Of a stretch of DNA of 64,000 bases, positions 11,450-24,464 are shown one piece after another; within the stretch, counting starts at the first letter, position 1; each line of letters starts with the position of its first letter. Below the pieces are notes generated by a model. That model was given only the letters and a program-made list of their open reading frames with translations. It ran no database searches and was not told where the DNA came from. The position numbers and the translations under genes were made by a program. This DNA comes from Merluccius polli (taxonomy: Eukaryota; Chordata; Actinopteri; Gadiformes; Merlucciidae), in contig JAOPHQ010002846.1 of NCBI GenBank assembly GCA_030340625.1, forward strand, positions 340,001 through 404,000, written 5' to 3'.

Positions 11450-13990
11450 GAAGTAGAGGGGCTGGGGCTGCAGCAGCAGCCCCTGTAGGCGCTGCAGCAG
11501 CCAAAACTTTTTTTACCCAAAAATAAATAAACTCAATTCAATTATTGAAAATAAATGAAAATGCATTAAGATTTATTGGAAACACTAATGACAGCAGTAA
11601 CAGTAAGCCTTAAATGACAGCAACAATTTGTGTCGTGCTAGTCGCATGACCTTACTGACGTAGATATTGGCCTGGCACTGTCACTGATGTAGCTGGTTGA
11701 GCCTGACCACCTGTTGAAATGGCGCAACATTTGTATTTTGACAAGCACTGAAACAACCAACGCACCCTCCTTAGAGATTGATGATAGGGAGCACATTGAC
11801 AGGAACTGTGCCACCTCAATTCAAGCTAATGTCACAGGTCAAAATGTTAACGTTTCAGAGGCACCGCATCTCAACCAACCAGCTACAGTTGTACTGGAAG
11901 CACGTTTGGAAAAGAAACGTTTTGTCGTTCATTTAATGCAAGCTGGTTCAACAAATGGAGATGGCAGCATTATACTGAGGATGGTGATCTCGTTGTCTGT
12001 TTTAGCTGTGTCAAAGCAGTACGAAAGGCCTAATTAATTAATATGGCGTACAGTTAGACAGCAGTTTTATTACGGGAGGCCACAGAAAAATTCAACAAGC
12101 ATGTCTAAGCTTCACAGTGATGCCATTCAACAAAACTCTGCTCTAAAAAAACACCCCAATTAAGGCCCTTTTACCTAACACTACCTGCCAAGCTCAGAAT
12201 ACAGCAACTCGTGTCCTGGAGCAGATGTTATGGTCAGTGCTCTGCCTGGGAAGGAAGGGGATGGCTTTTCGGGGTGACAGCAGCCATGATGGCATTTTGT
12301 GTGAACTTCTTCTGGAAAGTACCAACAAAAGTCCCAAAAGAGATAGAATGGATTCTTTAGGAGAGATAACTGGCTCTCAGACTTCAATTCAGAATGAAGT
12401 CATTCAACAGCACTGCCTGCGTTATTCACAGTGAGATTGTATCGCGTGCCGTGAAAAGGCCGTACTATGGATTCACTAATGGTTGGTACCATGGATGCCA
12501 GTACAATGGAACCATTCTCATTCATGCTGCAAGATGTAGATGAGAACATCGAGATTTACGCTGATTTCCTTGGATTTTACAATGCTCCTGACAGCAGCGG
12601 AGAGACCCTGTTCCAGTGCGCCAAAGACATATTTCTCAGGCTCAACATCCCAATTGAACGTCTCCAGGGATACTGTTTTGGCGGAGCTAGTCATATGTCA
12701 GGACAGTTTTCGGGGGTTTTAGGCACTAGCTTGACAGCTAGATGATATCTATCAAGCGTGTAAGTGCCTACAGAGATATCATTGGCACTTAGGAGCAGCT
12801 TAAGGATGGCAAAGATGTGAGGGGAGACACCAGAGCCAAGATGGCCTGTATAAGCAAGCTAAACCCTACTTTGGCCTCCCGTGTTGTGAAGCACGTTTCA
12901 AGCCGTGCGAGTCGGTGGCCAGGAGTTTAAAGAACACCGAAGCGCACTGGGTGCCCTTGAGTGTATCGAATTGATAGAAAAGCGCATGGAAGCACTTCCA
13001 TGCGCTTTCTAAGTGATGCTGCGGTGGTGGAGAACATACTACACACGGTATCCACAGCGGGACCGATAAAAAGTTGCACAGTGTGACAAAAACCCCAGTC
13101 CATTATCGGCACACTCAGAGCCAGAGGCAGAGGTAGTGATGCAATGAAGCAGTGGACTTGGTTACAGAGGAACTAAAGATGAGATTCGACCAAGACGGCA
13201 TGAAAACAGCAGCAGCCAGAGAGAAGGTGGTTATTAAGGCAGCCAAGAAAGAGCAAACAGTGAATGTAGATTCCCTTCAACTTGCATTGCACTCTGACAC
13301 ACCACTGACAGAGTCCGACTGGAGATCCACACAACACCTGTACAACACCTGTAAAAACTGCATGCAAGTATGTCTAAAGTCTAAAGTCCACCAACAAACA
13401 AGGGCTATTTTTCAAAAAAGCTGAAAACCTCATTAAACTATGCCTATGTCTGCCCATCTCAGTGGCTTCATCGGAGAGAACGGTTCCCACTGTGCGCCCT
13501 CTGAAAGGGTTACGCACAACAGTGACACAAAAAAGACACACCTTGCTCTCGTGCATGTTCATGGTGATATTTTGGACAGTCTGGACATGCCCTAATGAGG
13601 ACTTTCATCAGTGCCAACCCGGAGAGAAAGGCCACATTTGATTTTTTTGTAATGCTGCCGCCGCGCAGCATGCATTTGTCCTTGTCCTTAGATTGGGCTT
13701 TGGCTAAATGTGTTACATTCTTATTCTTTTTTTACACCTTTTGGATATTTGTTTTTCTCTGTGACTTTGATTGTTTACTGTTGCCATGGCGTTCAGCACC
13801 ATGAACAACATAGCCTACAAGCATGATCTGTAAATTCAAGCCGCGCCGGTATATTTGATCAGTGTTGTTAGTTAAGCGTCTTGATGCCCTTATTCATGCC
13901 AGGCCCAATTCTGCTCAGTTAAGTTGCACGTATTTTTTTCAGCACCCCCTGTTCAGACTACATTCCCGCAGCGATGAATCAGGCGGATCC
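11450..13990 (+). mobile_element. Decayed hAT element, approximate limits
   Basis: A degenerate hAT transposase reads along the plus strand. The left part has a ggggctgcagcagcagcccc-like terminus (about 11460-11510), and the right part has cagcaccccctg (about 13941), both reminiscent of hAT termini. Target-site repeats were not identified, so the limits are estimates. Confidence 0.6.
11880..13640 (+). pseudogene. hAT transposase pseudogene, ZMYM1-like (TTF finger, RNase H, dimerisation)
   Basis: Pieces in three frames line up with the TTF-zinc-finger/hAT proteins often annotated as ZMYM1-like. They are a TTF-type finger (SFNASWFNKWRWQHY and LVVCFSCVKAVRKA, about 11920-12030), TEKFNKH (about 12080), and an RNase H-like core (FLGFYNAPDSSGETLFQCA, IPIERLQGYCFGGASHMSG, about 12565-12705). 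A downstream helical part follows (TEELKMRFDQDG, about 13165-13200). The C-terminal dimerisation motif is at about 13460-13540, and SANPERKATFDFF at 13612-13650. Numerous frameshifts and stops separate them, so no protein can be made. A perfect 14-bp hairpin lies inside it (12979-13008). Confidence 0.85.
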
Positions 13991-15210
13991 ACATCAAAGA
14001 GCCTTCCCTTGCGGTTTGTGTTAGCAGACAGACAGTGTGGTGGTGTGCGCGTGTGAAAAGGCGCGCTTACGTCAGTGGGCTGCGATTGCCGGGGAGAATG
14101 CATTCGGCACGGGTCACAGTGATGAGGTGATACGACATGTGACAATAGGCATTTTCCCCCAATATGCTGGAGCCCGCAGTTGCGTGGCACGCGCACACAC
14201 GCGATAACGTTACCGATGGATTGCATATGACTTGCTCGTGTCATGGATTGTTATGTATGTGTTGCGGGTTCATTTTTTTTGTCGCTCCCCCACATCTAAA
14301 GCACCGCTGCAATGTGGCGGCAGAGCTCTCACTGAGCAATGCCTCGCAGCCGCACAATGACATGCACAGACAAATGGGGCTCCTGAGGCCTCCCCGCGTG
14401 CTGGCTTGTTTATCTGTTTGTTTTGTTGTTGTAAAGGGAGGGAAAAAGGGGCCCCTAACGAGAGAAATGCGACAAAACTAAACAAAGCTACTACTCTGTC
14501 CCTGGAGTTGAAGGGTAATTACGGCATATTGGCGCTCACACCAGCAGAACAGCAAAACAACATTTCATATGGTGTGGATGAGTTTCAAATGTATTTTGAT
14601 TTTTTGCAGGTGCAGCTTTCACTTTCATTTGTTTTCACAAGCGGAAGGAAGCACAGTGTTTCCGGAGACATAATTTATATTGCTCTATTCAAATTGAAAA
14701 CACAACACAACTTACTGTCAGAGCATGGCCAATGCTCATAGTCACAATGCCTATGTGAAATAATATGAAATAATCACAACCTGGAAGGCTGTGTAAAACA
14801 AGGTATGACCTCATTTGATCATCATACAAGGAATCGCACAAAAGATAAGAAGGTGAGGTGGGAAGGAAGGAAGGAGGGGGGAAGAGATTGGTGTCCAAAA
14901 AGCCGTGGAAAGGGCAAATGTCCAGTAGAGAGACGGCGCAACTGTGGACATTACGGCCAAGGCGACAGCAGCCTTAACATTAGCCTAAGTGGCGCTATTA
15001 ATGACCCTTGTGCTAATGGGATCCCTGTGCTGTACTGGAGTCCGGACCACATGGTGATCTCGCCACAGGTGCCATTGAGCAAGAATATTAAAAATACAGT
15101 TCTTTAGTCATTGTGCGCCATTACAGGTGTGTGGAAATTAGTCATTATCACCAGTAGGAGCCACCTCGTTCTCTGTTGCCTTGGAAACCGGCTCTGGTCT
15201 GAGAAGAGAG
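13991..15210. other. Unassigned DNA
   Basis: No repeats longer than a few units, no splice-bounded exon and no recognised transposon were found. Open frames of about 100 codons on both strands have no recognisable domain. Confidence 0.5.
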
Positions 15211-15217
15211 AAAGAGA

Positions 15218-15253
15218 GAGTGAGTGAGTGAGTGAGTGAGTGAGTGAGTGAGT

Positions 15254-15312
<59 letters not shown>

Positions 15313-15381
15313 ATAAGAAAGGAGAGCAAAAATAGGAGGACGAGTGGGGGGGGGTGTTAAGAGAGAGGATAACAAAGAGAG

Positions 15382-15465
<84 letters not shown>

Positions 15466-15475
15466 GGGAGAGAGA
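15218..15475. repeat. GAGT and GA microsatellite cluster
   Basis: A GAGT array (about 15218-15258) passes into long GA tracts (about 15258-15309, 15388-15422 and 15430-15461) broken by unique purine-rich DNA and a G-run. Serine/leucine-rich open frames on the minus strand come only from this composition. Confidence 0.95.
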
Positions 15476-15479
15476 AAGT

Positions 15480-16507
15480 TCACTCACTCTATAAGTTAAC
15501 TGCCTCGCTCCTTCCCATTTCTTCCGGTTTCCAGAGTTGTTTCAACTAAGTAGTACAAAGAAGAAAGCAATTTCAAAGCAGAACTTTAAAGGACAACAAT
15601 GACTTATATACAGTATATTATTGCTGATGTGCTATCTCCTATACAATGATGTACACTCCTTAAGTACACTGTATAATACAATATTAAAAAAGTAGTGTAT
15701 TGTATATGGTTACAAATACAGCAGTGCCACAGGCTTGCTGTGTAAAATAACTGTCATGTTGCTTTGGTCTGCAGAACCCATTATTTCAATTAATTCGATC
15801 ACAATAACACGGAGAGATAATGAGGACGGAAACAAATAAACAAAAATATGATGAGCACTTCATCCCTTCCTTACACTAAAATATGCCTGAACCTCATTGA
15901 CATTCACATCATGTACCAGAAAGGTTTTCAACCGTTGACGGTACAGCGCATGGTAATGACTTCTCGTTACCAAGGCCAAAATGTGGCTGTTTGCGACTGA
16001 CATTACTTGTAAACAGGGGAAAACCATATGGTTGTTTCATTAAGGAAGTAGCTTGAACCCTGTTCTTCAAACACATTCCAAAGTAGACAAACTTAACAGA
16101 TATGTTAATGCATATATACATGTTACATCTTATATACATGTGCATGTGCACCCTCCTGGGCAAGACAAGCAGCACACACATCCACCCACACACACCTGTT
16201 TGATGGTTCACCGCTGTAAGTGTACTTTACGTTACCCGCTATTGTTGTGGCTGAGAATGAGATACAGGCCCTCCATTCTCACTCTCATTCTTCTCCTAGC
16301 CTCAGAAAATTGATCAGAAGTGGGATGATGCCATTGTACGCTTTCTCCTCCACCCTCTGCTACTGCCAAGGAGGAGAAAGACTACTCGCCATAATACATC
16401 CCCCGGTTCAACCAAGTCTGTTGTGTGCTTCAAATACGATCTGAATACCCGTGATAGCTTCTTTATGACATGCTCTCCATGGCCTATAGGCTGTGTTGTT
16501 TTTTTAA
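15480..16507. other. Unassigned DNA
   Basis: AT-rich, with no recognised gene or element. Confidence 0.5.
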
Positions 16508-16825
16508 CCAATAAGTATTAGGCCACTTAGGCGGCCGCCTAGGGCCCCAACTTAATTAGACGGCCCTCTAACCAGCCAGAATCAGCACATGTGACATGGA
16601 CATGATATACTTTCACCCTCCTATAAGCTGAAGCCCTTTTTTATTTTTCTAATACCTAACAAAAGGCCCTTTCCTGCCATCTAGAGACTGTATTCTAAGT
16701 ATTATTGACTGGATCAAGACAGATTTCGCTGGGTAGTGATTACGGTAAATGAAATTATATCGGTAAGAGGGGGGCCCATTTTCAAGAACTAGCCTAGGGC
16801 CCCGCAAACCCACAAGCCGGCTCTG
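16508..16825 (+). mobile_element. hAT-like repeat, copy 1
   Basis: It begins near attaggccacttaggcggcc and ends with agccggctctg, whose inverse CAGAGCCGGC resembles a hAT terminus. Segments match, in inverse orientation, 36180-36531 and 34918-34965. The extreme left terminus (a CAGTGCCGGCCCG equivalent) is lacking here. Confidence 0.7.
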
Positions 16826-17398
16826 AGTATGGGTGAGTGAAATACAAGCGTTGGATAAGACAAACGCCATAACTGTAAACATAACTGTAAACACATGTTA
16901 ATTGAATCTCAGTTTCAATCCTGGGATTTAAAGGGCAACCGTCACAAAACATGCACGCCATTGTCAAATGTGGTATGTGTCGGGGGTGTTTCATGGGGGG
17001 TGTTTAAAGTTTCAGAAACTGTAAAAATTGTATTGATTTAGAATATGTAGCTATACGTAGGGAACAATTAGAGAGGTCAAAAGCTACTTTTTAAATAAAA
17101 TATATATATTCAAATATATTCAATATATAATATACTTTTTAAAATATATCTGATCTGCTGATTTTTTTAATTTATATATTTCAGGGAGGGGGGGGTTAGG
17201 GGGGCGAGGTTGTATCTCTCCAACCGGTGTCAAATATACACAGGAGCACTCAGCTTATCATTTGTGGGGTTTTTTTCTCTTTATGTGTTGGCACTGATAT
17301 TGATCTTATAGGAGGGGGGGGGGAAGCCTTTAATCTCGAACGTAATTGTGCTCTGTAGGGTCTTTCTCTGTGCAGGATAAGGGCTTGTTGATAGAGGT

Positions 17399-17399
<1 letters not shown>

Positions 17400-17465
<66 letters not shown>
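17400..17465. repeat. GA microsatellite
   Basis: About 32 uninterrupted GA units. Confidence 0.98.
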
Positions 17466-17468
<3 letters not shown>

Positions 17469-17825
17469 TGTTATCCAAACGGACCCAGGTCTGCTGGGTC
17501 TTCTGTCAGGTCTTATGCCTTCTGAACGACGCAGGGCTCAGGTGTGGCTGTTATCCTGCACATCTGTGTCTGGGACCGAGAAGGCACTTCAGGCATACCT
17601 CTCTCTGTCTCCGTGTCTCTCCATCTCTCTCTCCATTCTATTCCACCCCCTCGCCCCCCCACCCCTTTATTGGCAACGTGCCGCAATGTCCCCGTCCCAC
17701 CTGTCACACAACTCTACCCATCACCAGAAAAACATTTAAATGAAATACAAGGAAAGTATGATGGACGTGGGCTCTGGCTGCAGGCGCTTTTACTTTGGAG
17801 AGGAGTTTTCTGTGCAGCCATGAGT

Positions 17826-17911
17826 GTGTGGGAGTGAGTGGGTGTGTGAGTGTGAGAGAGAGAGTGAGTGTGTGTGTGTGTGTGTGGAAGTGAGTGTGTG
17901 TGTGTGTGGAA

Positions 17912-17976
<65 letters not shown>

Positions 17977-18065
17977 AGTGAGTGTTTGTGTGTGTGGGAG
18001 TGAGTGTGTGTGGGTGTGGTTGTGGGAATGAGTGTGTGAGAGTGAGTGTGTGTGGGAGTGAGTGT
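17826..18065. repeat. GT/GAGT compound microsatellite
   Basis: Blocks of GT are punctuated by gggagtgagt, giving a longer period of 20-30 bp in places. Open frames across it are artefacts. Confidence 0.95.
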
Positions 18066-18308
18066 GCTTAGCTAGCACGATCTCCAGGGGTTAAGGTTCA
18101 TGCTCACAATAGGAGAGGCTGCAATTGAATTAGCTTGGCTCCAGGAAGTGCTGCCCTCCTGGCTGCCCCTGCCAACATAAATGAATTACTATCTGACAAG
18201 ACAAAGTTGGTGTGAGTGTTTGGGATATTTCCCTCCATATCATGCAGTGTGCATGCACTCTGTGAGCCAACTGTGTAATTAAAAGGTAATTATCAATTGC
18301 CTTTGATT

Positions 18309-18328
18309 GGGTGTGTGTGTGTGTGTGT

Positions 18329-18375
<47 letters not shown>

Positions 18376-18445
18376 CGTGCGTGTGTGTGCGTGCGTGCGT
18401 GCATATGTGCATGAGTGAGTGTGTGTGTGTGTGTGTGTGTGTGGG
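18309..18445. repeat. GT microsatellite with GTGC interruptions
   Basis: Mostly GT, with a central run of cgtg units (about 18370-18405). Confidence 0.95.
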
Positions 18446-18626
18446 TCAACTTTCAGCCAAGGTAAATTCGCAAATTCTGTCCATACAATGTCAAGCCAGA
18501 GAGGCTCAGAGGGGGGATCAGAGGGGGGGAATTAGGCTGCTCCCCGTGGCTTTGACAGGACCCTATCCAGGTAATCACAGGAGATTTGGTGCTTCGGCTG
18601 ACTGTGCAAGAGTATGTGGGTGTGTG

Positions 18627-18790
18627 TGTGTGGGGGGGGGGGGGGGGGGGCGGCAAAACACACACACACACACACAACACAGGGCTTAGAAGGATTATGA
18701 TGCAGCGACACTATGGCCCCCCCATACACTGGCTGTGTTCTCAGCCCCCCCCCCACCCCCCCCCCCCCCACACACACACACACACACACC
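18627..18790. repeat. G-run/CA and C-run/CA mirrored tracts
   Basis: GT then a long G-run then CA (about 18618-18677) is followed by a C-run then CA (about 18745-18790), with 65 bp of ordinary sequence between. The arrangement gives G-rich and C-rich blocks on one strand that could pair. Confidence 0.9.
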
Positions 18791-18957
18791 CTACCCTAAA
18801 AAAAGTGGAGGGGAGGGAAGCACAAGCTTTGAAAGAAGCCCCAAGTGGACCCACATAAATGAACATAGTTAATTTGAAGCAACAAAGAAATTAAATAAAT
18901 AAATAAATATATATATATATGTGGTGGATTTTTACACAGTTCCCATTGGGTTTTGGG

Positions 18958-19462
18958 TAGGGATATCCGATATTATCGGCCCACCGATATTATCGGCCGA
19001 TATTGGCATAAAAAATCAATATCGGAAAATATCGGTATCGGTTTTTAAAAAAGCTCAAAATGACTAAAGTGGTGTTTGCATGTTATACCTTGTTGGAAAG
19101 CTCTAATTGTCCTGAGTCGAATGCAAGCGACCATTTTCTGTTAGTACAAAGACAGTGTGAAATAAATAAACACTTTGTTTGAAATAATTTCAGACATCTG
19201 TTATGTTTCAAGTGAGGACGTGGTTTGATGACATCATCAAACGCGCCGCGCCGTCACAATAACAAGCCTGGGCATGTGCGGCCGTGTAGTGGGACGCTAG
19301 TTGTAGCTGTAGTTATGTCGGTGGTTTGGAATTATTTCAAAGTTTGGAATTATTTCAAAGTTTCCGCATATATCGGTATCGGTATCGGTTGATATCGGTA
19401 TCGGAAATTAAGAGTTGAACAATATCGGTTATCGGTAAAAAAGCCAATATCGGACATCCCTA
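18958..19462. mobile_element. hAT MITE with 8-bp target duplication
   Basis: Termini are TAGGGATATCCGATATT at the left and AATATCGGACATCCCTA at the right. The flanking 8-bp direct repeats gttttggg are at 18950-18957 and 19463-19470. The ends are rich in atcggtatcgg. Length is 505 bp and no coding sequence is seen. Confidence 0.95.
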
Positions 19463-19904
19463 GTTTTGGGCATAGGATTGTCTTCGCGACATCAATGAAA
19501 TCTCAACTGCTGCAGAAATTTCACACCATTTGTTTCAGCTTTTGGCCTTGCTGATTTCTCCACTTCTTCCCTCAAACACACGGATAAAAAAGTGCTGCAC
19601 TACGTGTTGCTGTGAGACAGTGTAGTATTCAATGTGTGCGTGTGCACGTGCGTGTCTATGAGTCTACCTCCATCTCATATGCTCTCCTCATTATTGGGGC
19701 ACAACATGTGCGGAACGCAACGCAAATATGCTGCTGGGCTCGCATAGGCCTCCTTCTCTCCCTCAAGCCCCCCCATCAAACAGGGTCTAAATCCCTGCTC
19801 TGCTCGCAACGACATGTCTCAATAACACACGTCGTCGACGGACGGAAATTAACAGCTGCATAATTCGCATGGTAAATGTACACTCTATAGCTCTGGGCTG
19901 TGTC

Positions 19905-20057
19905 CAGGGTCCGAAATGAACTTTTTGAATTTTGTCTTTTTACCTGCCAAGACTGATAAAATGTACCATCCAAAGCAATTGTTTTAATATGCAACCCTGA
20001 ATTTCTTTTCCTGCCAAATGGTATAATCCGTCCACCAGGTGTTGATTTTGGACCCTG
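19905..20057. mobile_element. Short hAT MITE
   Basis: The element is 153 bp, bounded by CAGGGTCCGAAAT and ATTTTGGACCCTG-like termini. Flanking octamers gctgtgtc (19897-19904) and cctgtgtc (20058-20065) differ by one base. A partial relative ends at 44241. Confidence 0.88.
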
Positions 20058-20065
20058 CCTGTGTC

Positions 20066-22094
20066 CCATCATTTGTTAATGAAAACGCACATGTCCACCG
20101 TTTGACATTGACGCAGCGTGAGAGCAAACCTTGAGTGATGTCATCGTGGTTCTTTGTGCTGTGACAGGGGGGCCGCTCTCGTCATTCAGTTTTGTTTGAT
20201 TACAGGACAGCGTTTTTTTCCACACTTCCACAGTAATTATTATTCAATGATGCACGCCATCATGTAATGAGAAAATCCACCCAATGCTTCATTAGCAGGG
20301 GGGTCGTCAAGGTGATAGATGCCGTTCTCCATGTGCCAAAAAAAAAAAACACGGGGCCCTTTTGAACACCTCGCAAAAAGGTTGGTTCATTGCGAGGGCA
20401 CCGACAAAAAGTAATAAACTAGTTTGATAGCCACGCAGTGGAGGACACTTTCTAGCGACACACTTCTTCTGATGACGTGAGTCTACAGTGGTAATCCCTC
20501 CGGGGTCATGGGGTCGCCAGACAGAGAGAGCTGATGATACAGAGGAGTCAGTGTTGGTGTTTGTCTTAGTCTATTTGAATGGAGGACTGATTCTTCATTT
20601 GCTTCCCTCATTTGCTCAACACAGTGAGTCATACCGTCGGTGTTCAGACATTGCATTTCATTTTATTCCTCCCCTAGGGACTCGACCTCTTCACTGAGGT
20701 TAGTCATTTCTTGTTCATTTCCTAATGGTCTGATCTGTTTTTCTTTTTCTTTGTTTGCTGCATCTGATGGAGAGACTATTCCTGGATAATTTCCAAGCAT
20801 CCCCTGGCTGATGTTGACTAGTAGTATGAAGGGTTATGCTACTGGTGTTATTCTCATGAGGTCTGTGAGGACTGGTCCAGACATGCTGTAGAGCAGCCTT
20901 TCTTAACCAGTGTGTCGGGGCCTAAAAGGAAACTAAAAGGGGCAGGGTTACAGTTCAGATATTCGACTGCAGAGAAATTTCAAAATCTCGAAAACCTTAT
21001 TTGCACTAGTGTTTGAAGCTTCAGAAGGGGATTTTAATGTGTATTAAAGTGTATTTCTACAGTGGCAAGGCTACACGGTGTTGATTTGAAACCTTAGTGC
21101 TGGCCAAGTTTGTGTTTGCTGTTAGCCAATCACGCGCTTACAGATCCACACCTCCGGAAACATCAAAATAAATATGAAGCGAAAGTAAGTGACATCCAGA
21201 TTTGAGCTTGTCTGCTATCAGACATTAGATTATTAATCTTAAATATGTTATATGTTATATCTTAAGTAGGTATGTTACTCTAGTAAATCACCAAAACTTT
21301 ACAGTGAAGTCTTTAATAAGCTCTGTAACAACTTCAACTTCATTGCTTCAAAGTGTCACAACATAAACAGTCTGACGGTGAAACCTACAGTGTTACATTG
21401 ATCTTAACAAAACTAGCAAATTCCTCAATCTTGCTTTGCTCAGATTTTGCGGTCTGCTGGCCTCCCCACTATCACACATCGATTAAGTCGTCTCGAACAG
21501 GGTTAGCAGGGTTTATTGAACTGCTGTGTTTCAGCGTCTCCATTCACCACAAACCTCTAAGCTGGCCAGATTGTCTATTTTCCTTTTCATTTCAGGTTTG
21601 TGGGGTGGTCTCTGACCATCTTGACAGGTAGGCCTTGAATTACAAAAGATATATAAATAAAAAGAAGTAAAAAATAATTCGTACTAAATTTTAAAAAAAA
21701 GGAAAATGTGGTCAATACTTAATCCTGTGGTGAAAATAACAGAAACAGCAGCAGACAGACCCCTCTCTGTTGATGTGCGGTTTTTTTTCATCTAGCCCAG
21801 CTTTGATGCTTTATCACACTGTGCAAGGTCACTACTTATTACAGCCAGTAAAATCGCTTGAAACGAGAGAGAGAGAGAGAGAGCAGCCAGTTACACGTAT
21901 CGTTACCACCGTCCATAGCAATCAAGACGAGCAGCACCAATGTGGTGTACCAGTCGTGTTTGGATGCCAATGTAGGCTCGCAAAGCCAGGAGTAACATTT
22001 GTCTCGAGCCTGTGGAAAAGCAAACCGGTTCTCAGAAGTTTCGCAAGTCGAACCAACTGCGAACCGGCACCAGCACCAGCCTAGCACTAGAACT
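20066..22094. other. Unassigned DNA
   Basis: A short hAT-like end (gcctttcttaaccagtg, about 20899) is the only hint of an element. There is a short GA tract at about 21866-21883. No gene was recognised. Confidence 0.5.
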
Positions 22095-22099
22095 AGGTT

Positions 22100-22290
22100 G
22101 GGAAAGGGGTATGTGTGTGTGTTTCTACACTGGGAGGGAGTAGTGTGAGGGCATTGTGTGTGTTTCTACACTGGGAGGGAGTAGTGTGAGGGCATTGTGT
22201 GTGTTTCTACACTGGGAGGGAGTAATGTGAGGGCACTGTGTGTTTCTACACTGGGAGGGAGTAGAGTGAGGGCATTGTGTGTGTGTTTGT
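22100..22290. repeat. Minisatellite, about 45-bp unit, four copies
   Basis: The unit tttctacactgggagggagt followed by a g-rich/gtgt tail repeats four times, the third and fourth slightly shortened. A further degenerate pair occurs at about 23237-23320. Confidence 0.92.
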
Positions 22291-22715
22291 GTTGGCCCCA
22301 GGTCTCAGTCTCCATGATTACACCAGCCATCCTCTATGTGCTGGCTTGGCTTGTGCTACAGCCACTACTAGGGTAAAAATGTATTTTCCGGAGTAAACAG
22401 CACATGGGAAGTATGTGTGCTCAATCTATGCCTTCAGCGTGGATTAGTCTGCTCAACCAATCTAACTGAAGTAAGTCCAAGTTCGTATTCAGGGCAAGAA
22501 AGCCAACAAACAACGATGACTTTGCTTGCTGTGAAAGGGGATTTCCTGGTTTAGTAAAAACGGCACGTTCTTCTCATCATTTACTGTCCCTGCACACACA
22601 GCCAGGCTTTGCCAAAGTTATCATTAGGTATACATCAATCATATGTAATTATTATTATAATTACTGTTTTTCCATTTGGAAAAGGGGATGATGATTGGTC
22701 AGGTATGTTTATGTT
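22240..22715 (+). repeat. Local duplication, unit 1
   Basis: About 470 bp recurs at about 23235-23785, offset 1,038 bp in the same orientation, with scattered substitutions and small indels. Shared landmarks are tctccatgattacaccag and attttccggagtaaacagca. The minisatellite at its left end is duplicated with it. Confidence 0.93.
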
Positions 22716-22974
22716 TTACTTGTTGGCTCATAATAACTAGATCAACCTCAGTTGATCCAGCTGGCTGCAGCACACTGTTTGTGTGCCAATTTGTTTCATA
22801 TCTGGCAACCCACGGTGACGAAATGGGCAGTGGACGGCGTCAACTCAGAGACGATCGGGCAGTGGGTGAAATGAAGTCGGAGAAGCCAGTGTTTCCTTGT
22901 TTCCTTAATCTCTGATGACATATCATGGTCATTTAATGTTTAGTGCAATACATGTGTTACATATAGCTCCTTTA

Positions 22975-23046
22975 AGGTTTGCTTTTAGGGTTAGGGTGTG
23001 GTTTTAGGGTTAGGCTAGGGTTTTGTTTTAGGGTTAGGTTTTCTTC

Positions 23047-23077
<31 letters not shown>

Positions 23078-23110
23078 TATTTGTCCAGGTTCCTGAAAAC
23101 AGATCCCAGG
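22975..23110 (+). repeat. Telomere-like/TTTC repeat, copy 1
   Basis: Degenerate ttagggttaggg units are followed by a TTTC array and gtccaggttcctgaaaacag. The same order appears at about 24465-24570. It lies between the two units of the local duplication. Confidence 0.75.
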
Positions 23111-23234
23111 AGGACCTCAGATGGGGAATGGTCCCAGGATGGGATCCACAGTCCCAGGACGGGTCCACAGAGACCCTGAGAACCCCAAATGGAGGAAATG
23201 GAGGAAGTGCTAAGAAAGTTACAGATCACAGGAA

Positions 23235-23785
23235 AGCTTTCTACACTCGGAGGGAGTAGAGTGAGGGCATTGTGTGTGTGTTTTTACACTGAGAGGGAAT
23301 AGAGTGAGGGCATTGTGTGCGTGTTTGTGTTGGCCCCAGGTCCCAGTCTCCATGATTACACCAGACATCCTCTATGTGTTGGCTTGGCTTGTGCTACAGC
23401 CACTACTAGGGTGACAATCTAAAAATGTATTTTCCGGAGTAAACAGCACATGGGAAGTATGTGTGCTCAATCAATTCCTTCAGCGTGGATTAGTCTGCTC
23501 AACCAATCTAACTGAAGTAAGTCCAAGTTCGTATTCAGGGCAAGAAAGCCTAGAAACAACGATGACTTGCTGCGAAAGGGAATTTCCTGGTTTAGTAAAA
23601 ACGACACATTCTTCTCACCATTTACAATTATACTGTCCCTGCACACACAGCCACGCTTTGCCAAAGTTATCATTAGGCAGACATCAATCATATGTAATTA
23701 TTATTCATTATTTATAATTAACATTTTTTATATTTAGAAAAGGGGATGAGGGATCGGTCAGGTATGTTTATGCTTTACTTGTGTT
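23235..23785 (+). repeat. Local duplication, unit 2
   Basis: Second copy of the 22240-22715 segment; it extends slightly further and carries its own substitutions, so the event is not recent. Confidence 0.93.
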
Positions 23786-24464
23786 TTACTTGCTGGCCAG
23801 TGGCTATAACCATAGACTGTATAGAATAGGCTATAACTCAGTTGTGGAAATGGCCTTGAGATGCTCAAAAACTCACAGAAACATAAATGATTTACCTTGA
23901 GGCAGCCACATGTTAACCTTGCTCCCTGTTTATTCACTCAGACCAACGGAAGTCACCAGTGGTTTGTGTGTGAGAAATGATCTCTGCTCTCACATCAAAA
24001 AGTTCATTCAAGATGTGCGTAAAAGACATAAATAGAAGCATCCACTCAAAACACAAACACACGTACAGAAATGTCCACAGGGATGTTCACTTACATTAGC
24101 ATACACCAACATACAAGCGGTTCTCCATTTCCATTGAAACTGGAATTTCGTCAAACATTAAACAGAATTGATTAGTATTCATTCCTCTTCAAATATTAGA
24201 CTCGTTCCATATGCACAACAGACAGCATAACAAAGTGGAAACACACAGCAATCTTGAGCCTGTACTGCAGTAAGGCTTCAAAAATATGTTGCAGATCAAT
24301 GTGCATAATGGAACAGCAGGCCTGAGAACAGGGCTTCTGAACCTTGGGGTCACGACATGCAGATGGGGTAGCGGGAGATTTCTGCCTTAAAAATTATACA
24401 AAATGAATAAATATAATAAATAGTAAAAACATTTTTATTAAAAATATATATTCTTTGGTTTGGT

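Noticed and set aside
22975..23040. Telomere-like ttaggg units considered as an interstitial telomere
   Set aside because: Only a few degenerate units, recurring with the same flanks at 24465, so it is part of a dispersed repeat.
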